NCBI RefSeq assembly: GCF_000725885.1 | Contig: NZ_JODR01000007.1 | Span: forward strand, 191,701 to 255,700 | Length of the DNA: 64,000 bases | Direction: 5' to 3' | Source of the DNA: Streptomyces albus subsp. albus | GTDB taxonomy: Bacteria; Actinomycetota; Actinomycetes; Streptomycetales; Streptomycetaceae | Part shown: positions 44,032 to 52,141 of the stretch, piece after piece | How positions within the stretch are numbered: position 1 is the first letter of the stretch | How the letters are laid out: every line of letters starts with the position of its first letter | Made by a program: the position numbers and the translations under genes | Notes under the pieces: generated by a model | Seen by the model: the letters and a program-made list of their open reading frames with translations, nothing else | Databases searched by the model: none | Told to the model about the DNA's origin: nothing

Positions 44032-45006
44032 TCAGTTCAGATGGGCCTGCACCTCGGTGGCGGCGTCATGGCCGTACGCCTTGGTGAAGCGCTCCATGAA
44101 GTGGACCCGCTTGAGCTCGTACTCCTGGGTGCCGATGGTCTCGACGACCAGGGTGGCCAGCATGCAGCCGACCTGCGCGGCCCGCTCCAGGCCGACGCCC
44201 CAGGCGAGCCCGGAGAGGAAGCCGGCGCGGAAGGCGTCGCCGACGCCGGTGGGGTCGGCCTTCTCGCGCTCCTCGGCGACGCCGACGACGATCGGCTCCT
44301 GGCCCGCGCGGTCGATGCGGGCCCCCTTCTTGCCGAGTGTGGTGACGCGGGTGCCGACCTTCTGGAGCACCTCCTCGTCGCTCCAGCCGGTCTTCGACTC
44401 GATCAGTTCCTTCTCGTACTCGTTCGAGAAGAGGTAGGTGGCGCCCTCGGTCAGCTGCCGGATGCCCTCCCCGTCCATCCGTGCGATCTGCTGGGAGTAG
44501 TCGGCGGCGAAGGGGATGCCGCGGGTGCGGCACTCCTCGGTGTGCCGGAGCATGCCCTCGGGGTCGTCGGCGCCGATCAGGACGAGGTCGAGCCCGCCCA
44601 CCCGGTCGGCGACGTGCTGGAGTTCGATGAGCCGGGCCTCGCTCATGGCACCGGTGTAGAAGGAGCCGATCTGGTTGTTGTCGGCGTCCGTGGTGCAGAC
44701 GAATCGTGCCGTGTGCGCGACCTCCGAGATGCGGACCGACTCGGTGTCCACGCCGTGGCGCTCCAGCCAGGCCCGGTACTCCTCGAAGTCCTCGCCCGCG
44801 GCACCGACGAGGATCGGCCGGACGCCGAGCTGGCCCATGCCGAAGGCGATGTTGGCGCCGACGCCGCCGCGGCGGATGTCGAGGCGGTCGACGAGGAAGG
44901 AGAGCGAGACCGTGTGCAACTGGTCGGCGACCAGTTGGTCGGAGAAGCGCCCCGGGAAGGTCATCAGGTGGTCGTTTGCGATGGAGCCGCAGACTGCGAT
45001 ACGCAC
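44032..45006 (-). CDS. PfkB-family kinase, adenosine-kinase-like
   Basis: 324 residues. DPTGVGDAFRAGF near 248-260 is the PfkB anion-hole signature with its catalytic Asp, and GGVGANIAFGMGQLG near 47-61 is the substrate side. The start CGSIANDHLMTFPGRFSDQ and HTARFVCTTD closely recall the mycobacterial adenosine kinase (Rv2202c), which also sits near the cta genes. The sugar kinase annotation common for this protein is therefore probably too general. GTG 45006 has GGAG upstream. Converges with the desulfurase-TusA gene. Confidence 0.85.
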   Translation of the reverse strand: MRIAVCGSIANDHLMTFPGRFSDQLVADQLHTVSLSFLVDRLDIRRGGVGANIAFGMGQLGVRPILVGAAGEDFEEYRAWLERHGVDTESVRISEVAHTARFVCTTDADNNQIGSFYTGAMSEARLIELQHVADRVGGLDLVLIGADDPEGMLRHTEECRTRGIPFAADYSQQIARMDGEGIRQLTEGATYLFSNEYEKELIESKTGWSDEEVLQKVGTRVTTLGKKGARIDRAGQEPIVVGVAEEREKADPTGVGDAFRAGFLSGLAWGVGLERAAQVGCMLATLVVETIGTQEYELKRVHFMERFTKAYGHDAATEVQAHLN

Positions 45007-45272
45007 GACGAATTCTGCTCCTGAGAGACATCGGGTACCCCCGCACGCGGGGCGCGCGGAGGACAGGCGGCAGTAACGCTACCCGCTGGGGCCGTCGAGC
45101 CGAACAGGACACAATCGCCTCATATCCGGCCGTTCCACCACGTTCGGTACGAGATGCGCACGCCCGGTACCGGCGTGGAACCGTCCGCTTCCCCGGACCG
45201 TCCCACCCACGTCCCCGGTTGCGGGGGCGGCCCGGGCAAGACCTGCACGACGCGGAGCCGAAGGAGTTCTCG

Positions 45273-46697
45273 GTGAGTACAGACCCCTCCCCCAGGACCG
45301 AGGAACGGTCCCCCCGGAGCGAGGACCGGCCTGCACCCCGGAGCAGGCGGCGGCAGCTGACCGTCGTCTCCGTGGCCGCGGCGGTGCTGCTGGCCGCCGG
45401 GGGCGGCGCGTACTGGGCGTCCACCGCCTCCTCCTCGAACGAATCGGACGCCACCGACACCGCCGCCGCGGGCGCCGGCCGGCCGAAGCTGGCACTGGAC
45501 GGCACCGCGGCGTCCGCGCACGGCGACGGCGAGGGCATCGCACCCGGCGAGCCGATGGGGCCGCGCGGCTACCGCGCCGAGGGCCAGCTGCCCGACGGCC
45601 CGCGGACCGCCGCGGTGCGCCGCACCGGACACGAGGTGACCGAGGACCAGGTCGCGAAGCTCGCCGCGGCGCTCCACCTCAAGGGCGCGGTCAAGGCCGA
45701 GGACGACCGCTGGCGGGTGGGCGGCGGTCCCGGCGACGGGGCGCGGCTGACGGCCGAACGCGGCAAGAACGGCGGTGCGTGGACGTACCAGAACGGCGGC
45801 ACCGTGCCGCTCGACGCCGACGCCACCCCCGAGCCCGACCCGGCACCGCGCGGCAAACCGCTGTCCGAAAAGAAGGCGAAGGACGCCGTACGCCCCGCCC
45901 TGCGCGCCCTGGGCCTTGAGGACGCCTCCCTCAAGGCCGGGTCGCCGGTGGGCAGCACCCGCACGGTGACGGCCTCGCCGAAGGTGGCCGGGCTGCCGAC
46001 GCACGGCTGGGACACCACGTTCGTGGTGGACGAGCACGGCACCGTCACACGGGCGCAGGGGAGCTGGAACCAGACCCACAAGGGCGCCGCGTACCCGGTG
46101 CTGAGCGCCTCCGCGACACTGGACCGGCTCAACAAGGCGAGCCAGTCACGCGGCGGCCACACCGGTGAGGGCGCCGGGAACAAGCCCACCACGATCGGCG
46201 ACGCCCGCTTCGGGCTGTCGCTGGAGCGCTCGCACGGCCGCCCCCTGCTGGTGCCGGCCTGGCTGTACGAGGTGAAGCGGAAGGGCGGCGGCGATCTGGA
46301 GGTCACCCACCCGGCGGTGGACCCGAAGTACTTGAAGCCATCCCGCACCTCGGGCCACCCCTCGGCACCGGAGGCGCACAAGCCGGGCAAGGGCGACCAC
46401 TCCGAGGGCACCGGTCCGGGACGTCACAAGACCGCACAGGCGATCGAGTCGTACTCCGCCGAGGGCCGCACCCTGACGGTCCACTTCTGGGGCGGGGTGT
46501 GCGACGCCTACAAGGCCACCACCGAGGAGACCGGCGACCGGGTGGAGGTCAAGCTCGACGCGAAGCCGAAGCAGGACGGCAAGAACGTCTGTGTCAAGAT
46601 CGCCAAGCGGCAGACCGTACAGGTGGAACTCGACAAGAAGCTGGGCGACCGCAAGGTCGTGGACGCCCGCGACGGCCGGAAGCTGCCGCACAAGTGA
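45273..46697 (+). CDS. Uncharacterised membrane-anchored exported protein
   Basis: 474 residues. An Arg-rich cytoplasmic N-terminus precedes one membrane segment (TVVSVAAAVLLAAGGGAYW, near 33-51), and the remainder is predicted extracytoplasmic, Lys/Gly/Pro-rich, with two Cys near the C-terminus (GGVCDAY and KNVCVKI) that could pair. No enzyme motif is visible. GTG 45273 has AAGGAG seven bases upstream. By position it matches a conserved large secreted protein next to the iscA-like gene. Confidence 0.75.
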   Translation: MSTDPSPRTEERSPRSEDRPAPRSRRRQLTVVSVAAAVLLAAGGGAYWASTASSSNESDATDTAAAGAGRPKLALDGTAASAHGDGEGIAPGEPMGPRGYRAEGQLPDGPRTAAVRRTGHEVTEDQVAKLAAALHLKGAVKAEDDRWRVGGGPGDGARLTAERGKNGGAWTYQNGGTVPLDADATPEPDPAPRGKPLSEKKAKDAVRPALRALGLEDASLKAGSPVGSTRTVTASPKVAGLPTHGWDTTFVVDEHGTVTRAQGSWNQTHKGAAYPVLSASATLDRLNKASQSRGGHTGEGAGNKPTTIGDARFGLSLERSHGRPLLVPAWLYEVKRKGGGDLEVTHPAVDPKYLKPSRTSGHPSAPEAHKPGKGDHSEGTGPGRHKTAQAIESYSAEGRTLTVHFWGGVCDAYKATTEETGDRVEVKLDAKPKQDGKNVCVKIAKRQTVQVELDKKLGDRKVVDARDGRKLPHK

Positions 46698-46726
46698 CGG
46701 GGCGGCCCGTGCCGCTCCCGAAAGCC

Positions 46727-46772
46727 GACAAGGGCGGCGGACTCCTGGTGGGGGGAGTCTGCCGCCCTTGTC
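46727..46772. terminator. Strong bidirectional terminator
   Basis: GACAAGGGCGGC-GGACTCC pairs with GGAGTC-T-GCCGCCCTTGTC (46727-46745 with about 46754-46772), 18 bp with one bulge, between converging genes. Confidence 0.8.
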
Positions 46773-46811
46773 ATGCCCGTACCGGCCGCCACGGGAGGAC
46801 GGCCGGCCGGA

Positions 46812-47165
46812 TCAGTTGAACGAGTCGCCGCAGGCGCAGGAGCCGGTGGCGTTGGGGTTGTCGATGGTGAAGCCCTGCTTCTCGATGGTGTCCACGAAGT
46901 CGATGGAGGCACCACCCAGGTAGGGGGCGCTCATCCGGTCGGTGACGACCTTGACGCCGTCGAACTCCTTGACCACGTCGCCGTCGAGCGAGCGCTCGTC
47001 GAAGAAGAGCTGGTACCGCAGGCCGGAGCAGCCACCCGGCTGGACGGCGACGCGCAACGCCAGGTCGTCGCGGCCCTCCTGCTCCAGCAGGCTCTTGACC
47101 TTCGCGGCGGCGGCGTCGGACAGGATGATGCCCTCGCTTACAGCGGTCTCGTCCGAAACGGACAT
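46812..47165 (-). CDS. A-type iron-sulfur carrier/insertion protein (ErpA/IscA/HesB)
   Basis: 117 residues with the three cluster-binding cysteines Cys46 (QPGGCSGLRY), Cys110 and Cys112 (GSCACGDSF). It accepts an Fe-S cluster from a scaffold and delivers it to apoenzymes. The divergent neighbour nadA encodes a 4Fe-4S enzyme and a cysteine desulfurase lies 3 kb away, which makes a local supply role plausible. ATG 47165. Confidence 0.95.
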   Translation of the reverse strand: MSVSDETAVSEGIILSDAAAAKVKSLLEQEGRDDLALRVAVQPGGCSGLRYQLFFDERSLDGDVVKEFDGVKVVTDRMSAPYLGGASIDFVDTIEKQGFTIDNPNATGSCACGDSFN

Positions 47166-47312
47166 CTGCTTCTCTCCCGGGTTGTACGGACTGCTCTCTT
47201 ACCGTCGGCTCAACCGACGGCATCCCGGATTCATTCCAGGAGTGGTCACTTCATGCTCGCACACCCCCGCGGGGATCGGGAATGTGTCACATCGACGCGA
47301 TCACCATCGTCA

Positions 47313-47349
47313 AAGTGACGCGAAGCAGCTATGATAGATAACGTCACTT
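47313..47349. promoter_or_regulatory. Inverted repeat at the nadA promoter
   Basis: AAGTGACG (47313-47320) and CGTCACTT (47342-47349), perfect 8-bp arms with 21-base spacer, flank TATGAT (47330-47335), a likely -10 for nadA. Candidate operator for control of NAD synthesis or Fe-S supply; the regulator is unknown. Confidence 0.5.
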
Positions 47350-47422
47350 AGACGAGAAGCCTGCCGTCCCGGCGTCCGAGTGGCACCAGACGACTACCGA
47401 GCCAACAGAAAGGGCTGGTCCT

Positions 47423-48601
47423 GTGAGTGCCGCCCAGCCGCTGGACGTCCAGCCGACCCCGCTCGCCCTGCTGCTGCTCGGCCGTGAGGCCGACCCCCGG
47501 AGCGAACGCGGCGTCGAATGCCCCGGAGACCTCCCCGCCCCCTCCGACCCCGGTCTGGTGGCCCGGGCCCGCGCCGCCAAGGAAGCACTCGGCGACCGCG
47601 TCTTCGTCCTGGGCCACCACTACCAGCGCGACGAGGTCATCGCCTTCGCCGACGTCACCGGCGACTCCTTCAAGCTCGCCAAGGACGCCGCGGCCCGCCC
47701 CCAGGCCGAGTACATCGTCTTCTGCGGCGTCCACTTCATGGCCGAGTCCGCCGACATCCTCACCGCCGACACCCAGCAGGTCGTCCTCCCCGACCTGGCC
47801 GCGGGCTGCTCCATGGCCGACATGGCCACCGCCGAACAGGTCGCCGAATGCTGGGACGTGCTCACCGAAGCGGGCGTCGCCGGCACGACCGTCCCCGTCT
47901 CCTACATGAACTCCTCCGCCGACATCAAAGCCTTCACCGGCCGGCACGGCGGCACCATCTGCACCTCCTCCAACGCCCGCCGCGCACTCGACTGGGCCTT
48001 CTCCCAGGGCGAGAAGGTGCTCTTCCTGCCCGACCAGCACCTCGGCCGCAACACCGCCGTCCGCGATCTGGGCATGTCCCTCGACGACTGCGTCGTCTAC
48101 AACCCGCACAAGCCCGGCGGCGGCCTCACCCCGCAGCAGCTGCGCGACGCGAAGATGATCCTGTGGCGCGGCCACTGCTCCGTGCACGGCCGCTTCTCCC
48201 TCGACTCCGTCGACGAGGTCCGCGCCCGGATACCCGGCGTCAACGTGCTGGTCCACCCCGAGTGCAAGCACGAGGTCGTCGCCGCCGCCGACCACGTCGG
48301 CTCCACGGAACACATCATCAAGACCCTCGAAGCCGCACCCGCCGGCAGCTCCTGGGCCGTCGGCACCGAACTCAACCTCGTACGACGCCTCGCCAACCGC
48401 TTCGCCGAGCAGGACAAGCAGATCGTCTTCCTCGACCGCACCGTCTGCTTCTGCTCCACCATGAACCGCATCGACCTGCCCCATCTGGTCTGGGCCCTCG
48501 AATCCCTCGTCGACGGCCGCGTCGTCAACCGCATCCAGGTCGACGCCGAGACGGAGAAGTACGCCAAGCTGGCCCTGGAACGGATGCTCGCCCTGCCGTA
48601 A
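47423..48601 (+). CDS. nadA: Quinolinate synthase
   Basis: 392 residues, condenses iminoaspartate with dihydroxyacetone phosphate in NAD synthesis using a 4Fe-4S cluster. FVLGHHYQRDEV near 56, FCGVHFMAESADI near 103, PDLAAGCSMADMA near 124 and the cluster cysteine in VCFCSTMNR near 350 are present. No nadB or nadC lies next to it here. GTG 47423. The GNAT gene starts 10 bases after its stop, probably on the same transcript. Confidence 0.97.
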   Translation: MSAAQPLDVQPTPLALLLLGREADPRSERGVECPGDLPAPSDPGLVARARAAKEALGDRVFVLGHHYQRDEVIAFADVTGDSFKLAKDAAARPQAEYIVFCGVHFMAESADILTADTQQVVLPDLAAGCSMADMATAEQVAECWDVLTEAGVAGTTVPVSYMNSSADIKAFTGRHGGTICTSSNARRALDWAFSQGEKVLFLPDQHLGRNTAVRDLGMSLDDCVVYNPHKPGGGLTPQQLRDAKMILWRGHCSVHGRFSLDSVDEVRARIPGVNVLVHPECKHEVVAAADHVGSTEHIIKTLEAAPAGSSWAVGTELNLVRRLANRFAEQDKQIVFLDRTVCFCSTMNRIDLPHLVWALESLVDGRVVNRIQVDAETEKYAKLALERMLALP

Positions 48602-48611
48602 CCTGCGGCCG

Positions 48612-49493
48612 ATGCTGCTGCGACCTGTCAGGGACACCGAAGAAGACGCCGAGACCGTACGGAAACTCGCCGAAGCGGCGTTCGGGGCGTCGCACGCCCT
48701 CAAAGGCGACGCCCCCACCGCACCGCCCACCGAAGCGCGGGCCGCACGCAGCAGGGAGAAGATCCGCCACATCGTCCGGCACGACCCCGCCGGCAGCTGG
48801 CTCGCCGAGGATCACACCGGGCAGGCCGTCGGCGCCGCCCAGTCCCACATCCGTGAAGGCACCTGGGGCCTGGCACTCCTGGTCGTCCTCCCCGGAGCAC
48901 AGGGCAAAGGCGTCGGCAGCGCACTGCTCCAGCGCACCCTCGAATACGGACGCGGCTGCCTGCGCGGCATCATCTGCTGCTCCCGGCACCCCGCCGCGGC
49001 CCGCGTCTACCGGCAAGCCGGCTTCGAGCTGCACCCCACCATCCGGATGCGGGGCACCGTCGACCGGGCCGCACTCGGCACCGTCGACGGCGCGGCCGTG
49101 GAAGGCGGGCCCCGCGACCGCGACCTGCTCGACTCCATCGACCGACGGCTGCGTGGCGGGGCCCACGGGCCCCACCACACCTACCTGATGCGGCACAACC
49201 GCCTCGTCGTCGCCGACGACCTCGCCGGCAGCGGGTACTGCTACATCGGTGCCGACGGAAAGGTCGCACTGCTGGGCGCCACCTCGCGGCGACTGGCCAA
49301 ACGCGTACTGACCGCCGCCCTCCTGGCAGTCGACGAGGGGGTCACCGTAGAGGTCCAGGACATCACCGCCGACCAGCAGTGGGCCGTCGACGTGGGCCTC
49401 GACGCCGGCCTGGAACTCCGAGCCGAGGGCTTCGTCTGCTACCGCGGCCTCCGCCCCCCAACCCCGTACATCCCCTCGGGCGCCTTCTTGTAA
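48612..49493 (+). CDS. GNAT-family N-acetyltransferase
   Basis: 293 residues. The N-terminal half is a GNAT domain with the acetyl-CoA loop LPGAQGKGVGSALLQ near 98-112 and the beta-bulge RVYRQAGFELH near 135. The C-terminal half (150-293) looks like a second, degenerate GNAT copy (GLDAGLELRAEGFVCYRG), as in two-domain GNATs. Substrate unknown. Follows nadA directly. The dispersed repeat begins 26 bases after its stop. Confidence 0.85.
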   Translation: MLLRPVRDTEEDAETVRKLAEAAFGASHALKGDAPTAPPTEARAARSREKIRHIVRHDPAGSWLAEDHTGQAVGAAQSHIREGTWGLALLVVLPGAQGKGVGSALLQRTLEYGRGCLRGIICCSRHPAAARVYRQAGFELHPTIRMRGTVDRAALGTVDGAAVEGGPRDRDLLDSIDRRLRGGAHGPHHTYLMRHNRLVVADDLAGSGYCYIGADGKVALLGATSRRLAKRVLTAALLAVDEGVTVEVQDITADQQWAVDVGLDAGLELRAEGFVCYRGLRPPTPYIPSGAFL

Positions 49494-49519
49494 GACACCC
49501 GACCTTGGTACCTACCGCC

Positions 49520-49767
49520 TGGTACCCCAACGGAAAGCAACAACGAACATCAACGGAGTCACAAACCCCGCCAAGGGCTCCCGCCGCAAGGCGGGGCTCT
49601 TTCACGTCAACGGGCTTGCGCTCTTTCGGCCGGGGGTCCTAGGGGGCGGAGCCCCCTAGCGGGGGGCAGTTGGGTGGGGGTCCCCCCGGACGGAGTCTGG
49701 GGGAGGAGCCGCCCCAACGCCCGTCCGGCGAGGACCGGGGGTTTGGGGGCAGAGCCCCCAACAAATG
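49520..49767 (-). repeat. Dispersed repeat, copy 2 (248 bp, inverted relative to copy 1)
   Basis: Reading the minus strand, CATTTGTTGGGGGCTCTGCC begins at 49767 and CCGTTGGGGTACCA ends at 49520. It is about 27 bp longer than copy 1 because of an extra TCCTCCCCCAGACTCCGTC-containing stretch in the middle. The 5' end lies inside the dehydrogenase frame at 49639-50364; the 3' end is next to the GNAT gene. Copies 1 and 2 face each other across 19 kb. Confidence 0.85.
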
Positions 49768-50364
49768 AACGGCGTCCCGCTGCTCCGCACCGAGCGAGGC
49801 GAACGCATTGGTGACGGTCGGCCCCGGGCTCAGCCCGTTCACGCGGACGCCCCGCTCCTTCAATTCGTGGGTGAGCCCGCGGGCATAGGACAGCAGCCCC
49901 GCCTTGGCCGCGCCGTAGACCGTCGCGTTGTCGTGTCCGATGAATGCGGAGACCGAGCCGACGAGAATGACGGAGGACTGCTGCGAGAAGAGTGGAAGCA
50001 GTTCCTTGATGAGGAAGAACGGCGCTTTGAGATTGGTTGCGAGGAGCCTGTCGAATGCCTCCTCGGTCCACTCCTCGATCGGGAGATGAGTGGTGTCGGC
50101 GGCGTTGCTCATCAGAATGTCGAGCTTCGGCCATTCGGCCTGGAGCCGCGCCGCGAGCGCGGCTTGCGCGGGCACGTCACCGGCGTCGCTGGCGATGGCC
50201 AGCACCGGTCCGTCCAGTTGCCGGGCGGCCTCGTCCAGTTTTTCCTGTGAGCGGCCGGTGATCGCGACGGAGGCTCCTTCGGCGAGGAATTCGCGGGCGG
50301 TCTCCAGCCCGATTCCGCTCGACCCTCCTGTGATCAGTGCATGCTTTCCCGCTAGACGACCCAT
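49639..50364 (-). pseudogene. Short-chain dehydrogenase/reductase, 3' end replaced by repeat
   Basis: The first 199 codons (50364-49768) are a classical SDR: GGSSGIG cofactor loop, NAAD near 90, VSAFIGHD and catalytic YGAAKA near 153, then the SPGPTVTNAF loop. After EQRDA the frame enters repeat copy 2 and continues with 42 unrelated Pro/Gly/Ser-rich residues (LLGALPPNPRSSPDGRWGG and onward) to a chance stop at 49639. The normal C-terminus, which closes the substrate pocket and tetramer face, is missing, and no remnant appears beyond the repeat. Probably inactive. Confidence 0.8.
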
Positions 50365-50541
50365 GGGTTTTCCCTTTTCTTCCGGCGCAGTGACGCGCGT
50401 ATCGACAACGACGACGGGCTGCCCCGCCGGCGACGGACTGCCCCGTCAGCAGCGGCGGTGCCCGGCCGACAACGGACTGCCACGTCAGCGACGGGAGACA
50501 GGCCGTCGGCAACGCAGCACCCGGCCGCCGGCAGGCCGGGT

Positions 50542-51285
50542 TCAGATCGCGGTGCGCCCACCGTCCGCGGCCACGACCGCCCCGGTCACATAGCCGGCCC
50601 GGTCGCCGGCGAGGAAGGCGACGACGTGTGCCACCTCGTCCGGGTCGGCGGTGCGCTTGAGCGCGGTGGTCAGGCCCATGCCGCCCATGTCCGGGCCCAT
50701 GGCCGCGACCACCTTCGAGGTGCGCATCGGGCCGGGGGCGACTGCGTTGACCCGTACGCCGGAGGAGGCGAACTCCGCAGCCCAGGTGCGGGTCAGCGAT
50801 TCGAGCGCAGCCTTGGTGGCGCCGTACACGGCCATGCCCGGCATGCCGAGGCCGGCGGCGGTGGAGCTGACGTTGACGATGCTGCCGCCGCCGCTCGCGG
50901 CCATCTTCGGGGCGAGCTGCGCGGTGAGCAGGAACGGGGCACGCACGTTGACCGCGAAGGACGCGTCGTAGCTCGCGAGGTCCTGCTCGGTGGTCGGGGC
51001 GAACGTCATGACGCTCGCGTTGTTGATCAGTATGTCCACGGCTCCGGCGTCCTCGGCCAGCCGCTGCACGGCTGCCGGGTCGGTCACGTCGGCCGTGACG
51101 AAGCGGACCGTCCCGGTGGTCTCGCCGGATGTGAGGTCCCGCACGACCTGGGCGCCGCGTTCGGGGTCGGTGCCGGTGAGGATCAGGTCGGCTCCCTGGG
51201 CGGCGAGCACCCGGGCCGTCGCGTGTCCGAGTCCGCCGATGGCTCCGGATCCGGTGACGAGTGCGGTCTTTCCTGCAAAGTCCAT
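50542..51285 (-). CDS. SDR-family oxidoreductase controlled by divergent TetR
   Basis: 247 residues: NAD(P) loop TGSGAIGGLGHAT near 10-22, NNASV near 86, catalytic Ser (NVSSTAAG) and YGATKAALE near 155, ending ADGGRTAI. An NADP- or NAD-dependent dehydrogenase of unknown substrate. ATG 51285 gives the normal SDR N-terminus MDFAGKTALVTG. ATG 51348 is also in frame and lies exactly where the predicted promoter would start RNA, so a leaderless 268-residue form is a real alternative. The truncated SDR gene follows in the same direction after 177 bases. Confidence 0.88.
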   Translation of the reverse strand: MDFAGKTALVTGSGAIGGLGHATARVLAAQGADLILTGTDPERGAQVVRDLTSGETTGTVRFVTADVTDPAAVQRLAEDAGAVDILINNASVMTFAPTTEQDLASYDASFAVNVRAPFLLTAQLAPKMAASGGGSIVNVSSTAAGLGMPGMAVYGATKAALESLTRTWAAEFASSGVRVNAVAPGPMRTSKVVAAMGPDMGGMGLTTALKRTADPDEVAHVVAFLAGDRAGYVTGAVVAADGGRTAI

Positions 51286-51355
51286 TGCTGCGCCCTTCGC
51301 GCCCGGCAGGGGGTCGGCCGACTTCTGTGCGGGCGTTCCAAAAGTCATGCGAGCG

Positions 51356-51384
51356 AAGCTATGACTTCTTGAACGCCCTGTCAA
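51356..51384 (-). promoter_or_regulatory. Promoter of the SDR gene
   Basis: Minus strand: TTGACA (51379-51384), 17-base spacer, TAGCTT (51356-51361). A perfect -35 and a good -10; predicted start at about 51348-51349, on the in-frame ATG. Confidence 0.75.
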
Positions 51385-51389
51385 GAAGT
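51364..51389. promoter_or_regulatory. Probable TetR operator
   Basis: ACTTCTTGA (51364-51372) and TCAAGAAGT (51381-51389): perfect 9-bp arms, 8-base spacer. It overlaps the -35 and spacer of both divergent promoters, so one bound dimer would block both. Confidence 0.8.
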
Positions 51390-51397
51390 TGTAGCCT
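51369..51397 (+). promoter_or_regulatory. Promoter of the tetR gene
   Basis: TTGAAC (51369-51374), 17-base spacer, TAGCCT (51392-51397). Predicted start falls on or next to GTG 51405, giving a leaderless mRNA. Confidence 0.7.
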
Positions 51398-51404
51398 CGG
51401 CCAC

Positions 51405-52004
51405 GTGGCACGCACCGGACGGCCCCGCGGGTTCGACAAGGACCAGACGCTGACGCGGGCACTCGAACTGTTCTGGTCCCGGGGGTACGGGGCGACGTCG
51501 ATCCAGGACCTGGTCGACACGCTGGCCGTGGAACGCGGCAGCCTCTACGGGACGTTCGGGGACAAACGCCGCTTCTACCTGGAGGCCGTGCGGCTCTACT
51601 GGGAGGTGTACGAGCGGCACCTGACCGCCGCGCTCGACACCACGCCACTCCTGCCCGCGCTGCGCGAGATCCTGACCCACCCGGCCCGCCTGGACGAGCT
51701 GATCTCGGATGTGGGGGTGCCGCAGGGCTGTCTGGTGGGCAACACCACCGCGGAGCTCGTCCCCCACGACAGCGAGGCCACCGAAGTCGTCGCCCGCTCG
51801 TACCGCCGGTTCACGGCCATCCTCACCGACGCGCTGCGCCGCGGCCAGGCCGCCGGCGAGGTCACCGACAGCGCCCGTCCTGAGGACCAGGCCCAGCTGC
51901 TGCTCTACGTCGTCCAGGGCCTGTCGCTCGTCTCGCGGGCGGGTCTCGACAGGACGGCGGCCCTGGCCGCGATCGACACCGCGATCGACGCGCTTCGGGC
52001 GTGA
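51405..52004 (+). CDS. TetR/AcrR-family transcriptional regulator
   Basis: 199 residues. The N-terminal helix-turn-helix (FDKDQTLTRALELFWSRGY and TSIQDLVDTLAVERGSLYGTFGDK, residues 9-52) is standard, followed by an all-helical ligand domain. It should repress itself and the divergent SDR gene through the 9-8-9 operator at 51364-51389. The GTG start at 51405 is the only start that keeps the HTH intact and matches the predicted transcription start. Ligand unknown, perhaps a substrate of the dehydrogenase. Confidence 0.93.
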   Translation: MARTGRPRGFDKDQTLTRALELFWSRGYGATSIQDLVDTLAVERGSLYGTFGDKRRFYLEAVRLYWEVYERHLTAALDTTPLLPALREILTHPARLDELISDVGVPQGCLVGNTTAELVPHDSEATEVVARSYRRFTAILTDALRRGQAAGEVTDSARPEDQAQLLLYVVQGLSLVSRAGLDRTAALAAIDTAIDALRA

Positions 52005-52054
52005 CCACAGGGGGCCTTCACAGGCCCCCGGACAAGGACCGGAGAAGCAGAAAG

Positions 52055-52091
52055 GGCCGAGGCCCCACCCGGGAAGGGTGGCGCCTCGGCC
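52055..52091. terminator. Hairpin between convergent tetR and RND genes
   Basis: GGCCGAGGC (52055-52063) pairs with GCCTCGGCC (52083-52091), with an inner CCACCC/GGGTGG stem. A 19-bp direct duplication (AACCGTCAGGAGGCGGAGG, twice, about 52118-52156) follows and includes the RND stop codon. Confidence 0.65.
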
Positions 52092-52141
52092 GCAGGGTGC
52101 GGCACCTCGGCCGCAGCAACCGTCAGGAGGCGGAGGAACCG

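Noticed and set aside
49363..49605. Frame sharing RLAAGALGGVCDSVDVRCCF with a frame at 30593
   Set aside because: The shared peptide only reflects the dispersed repeat; neither frame has a start signal and the two continue into unrelated sequence.
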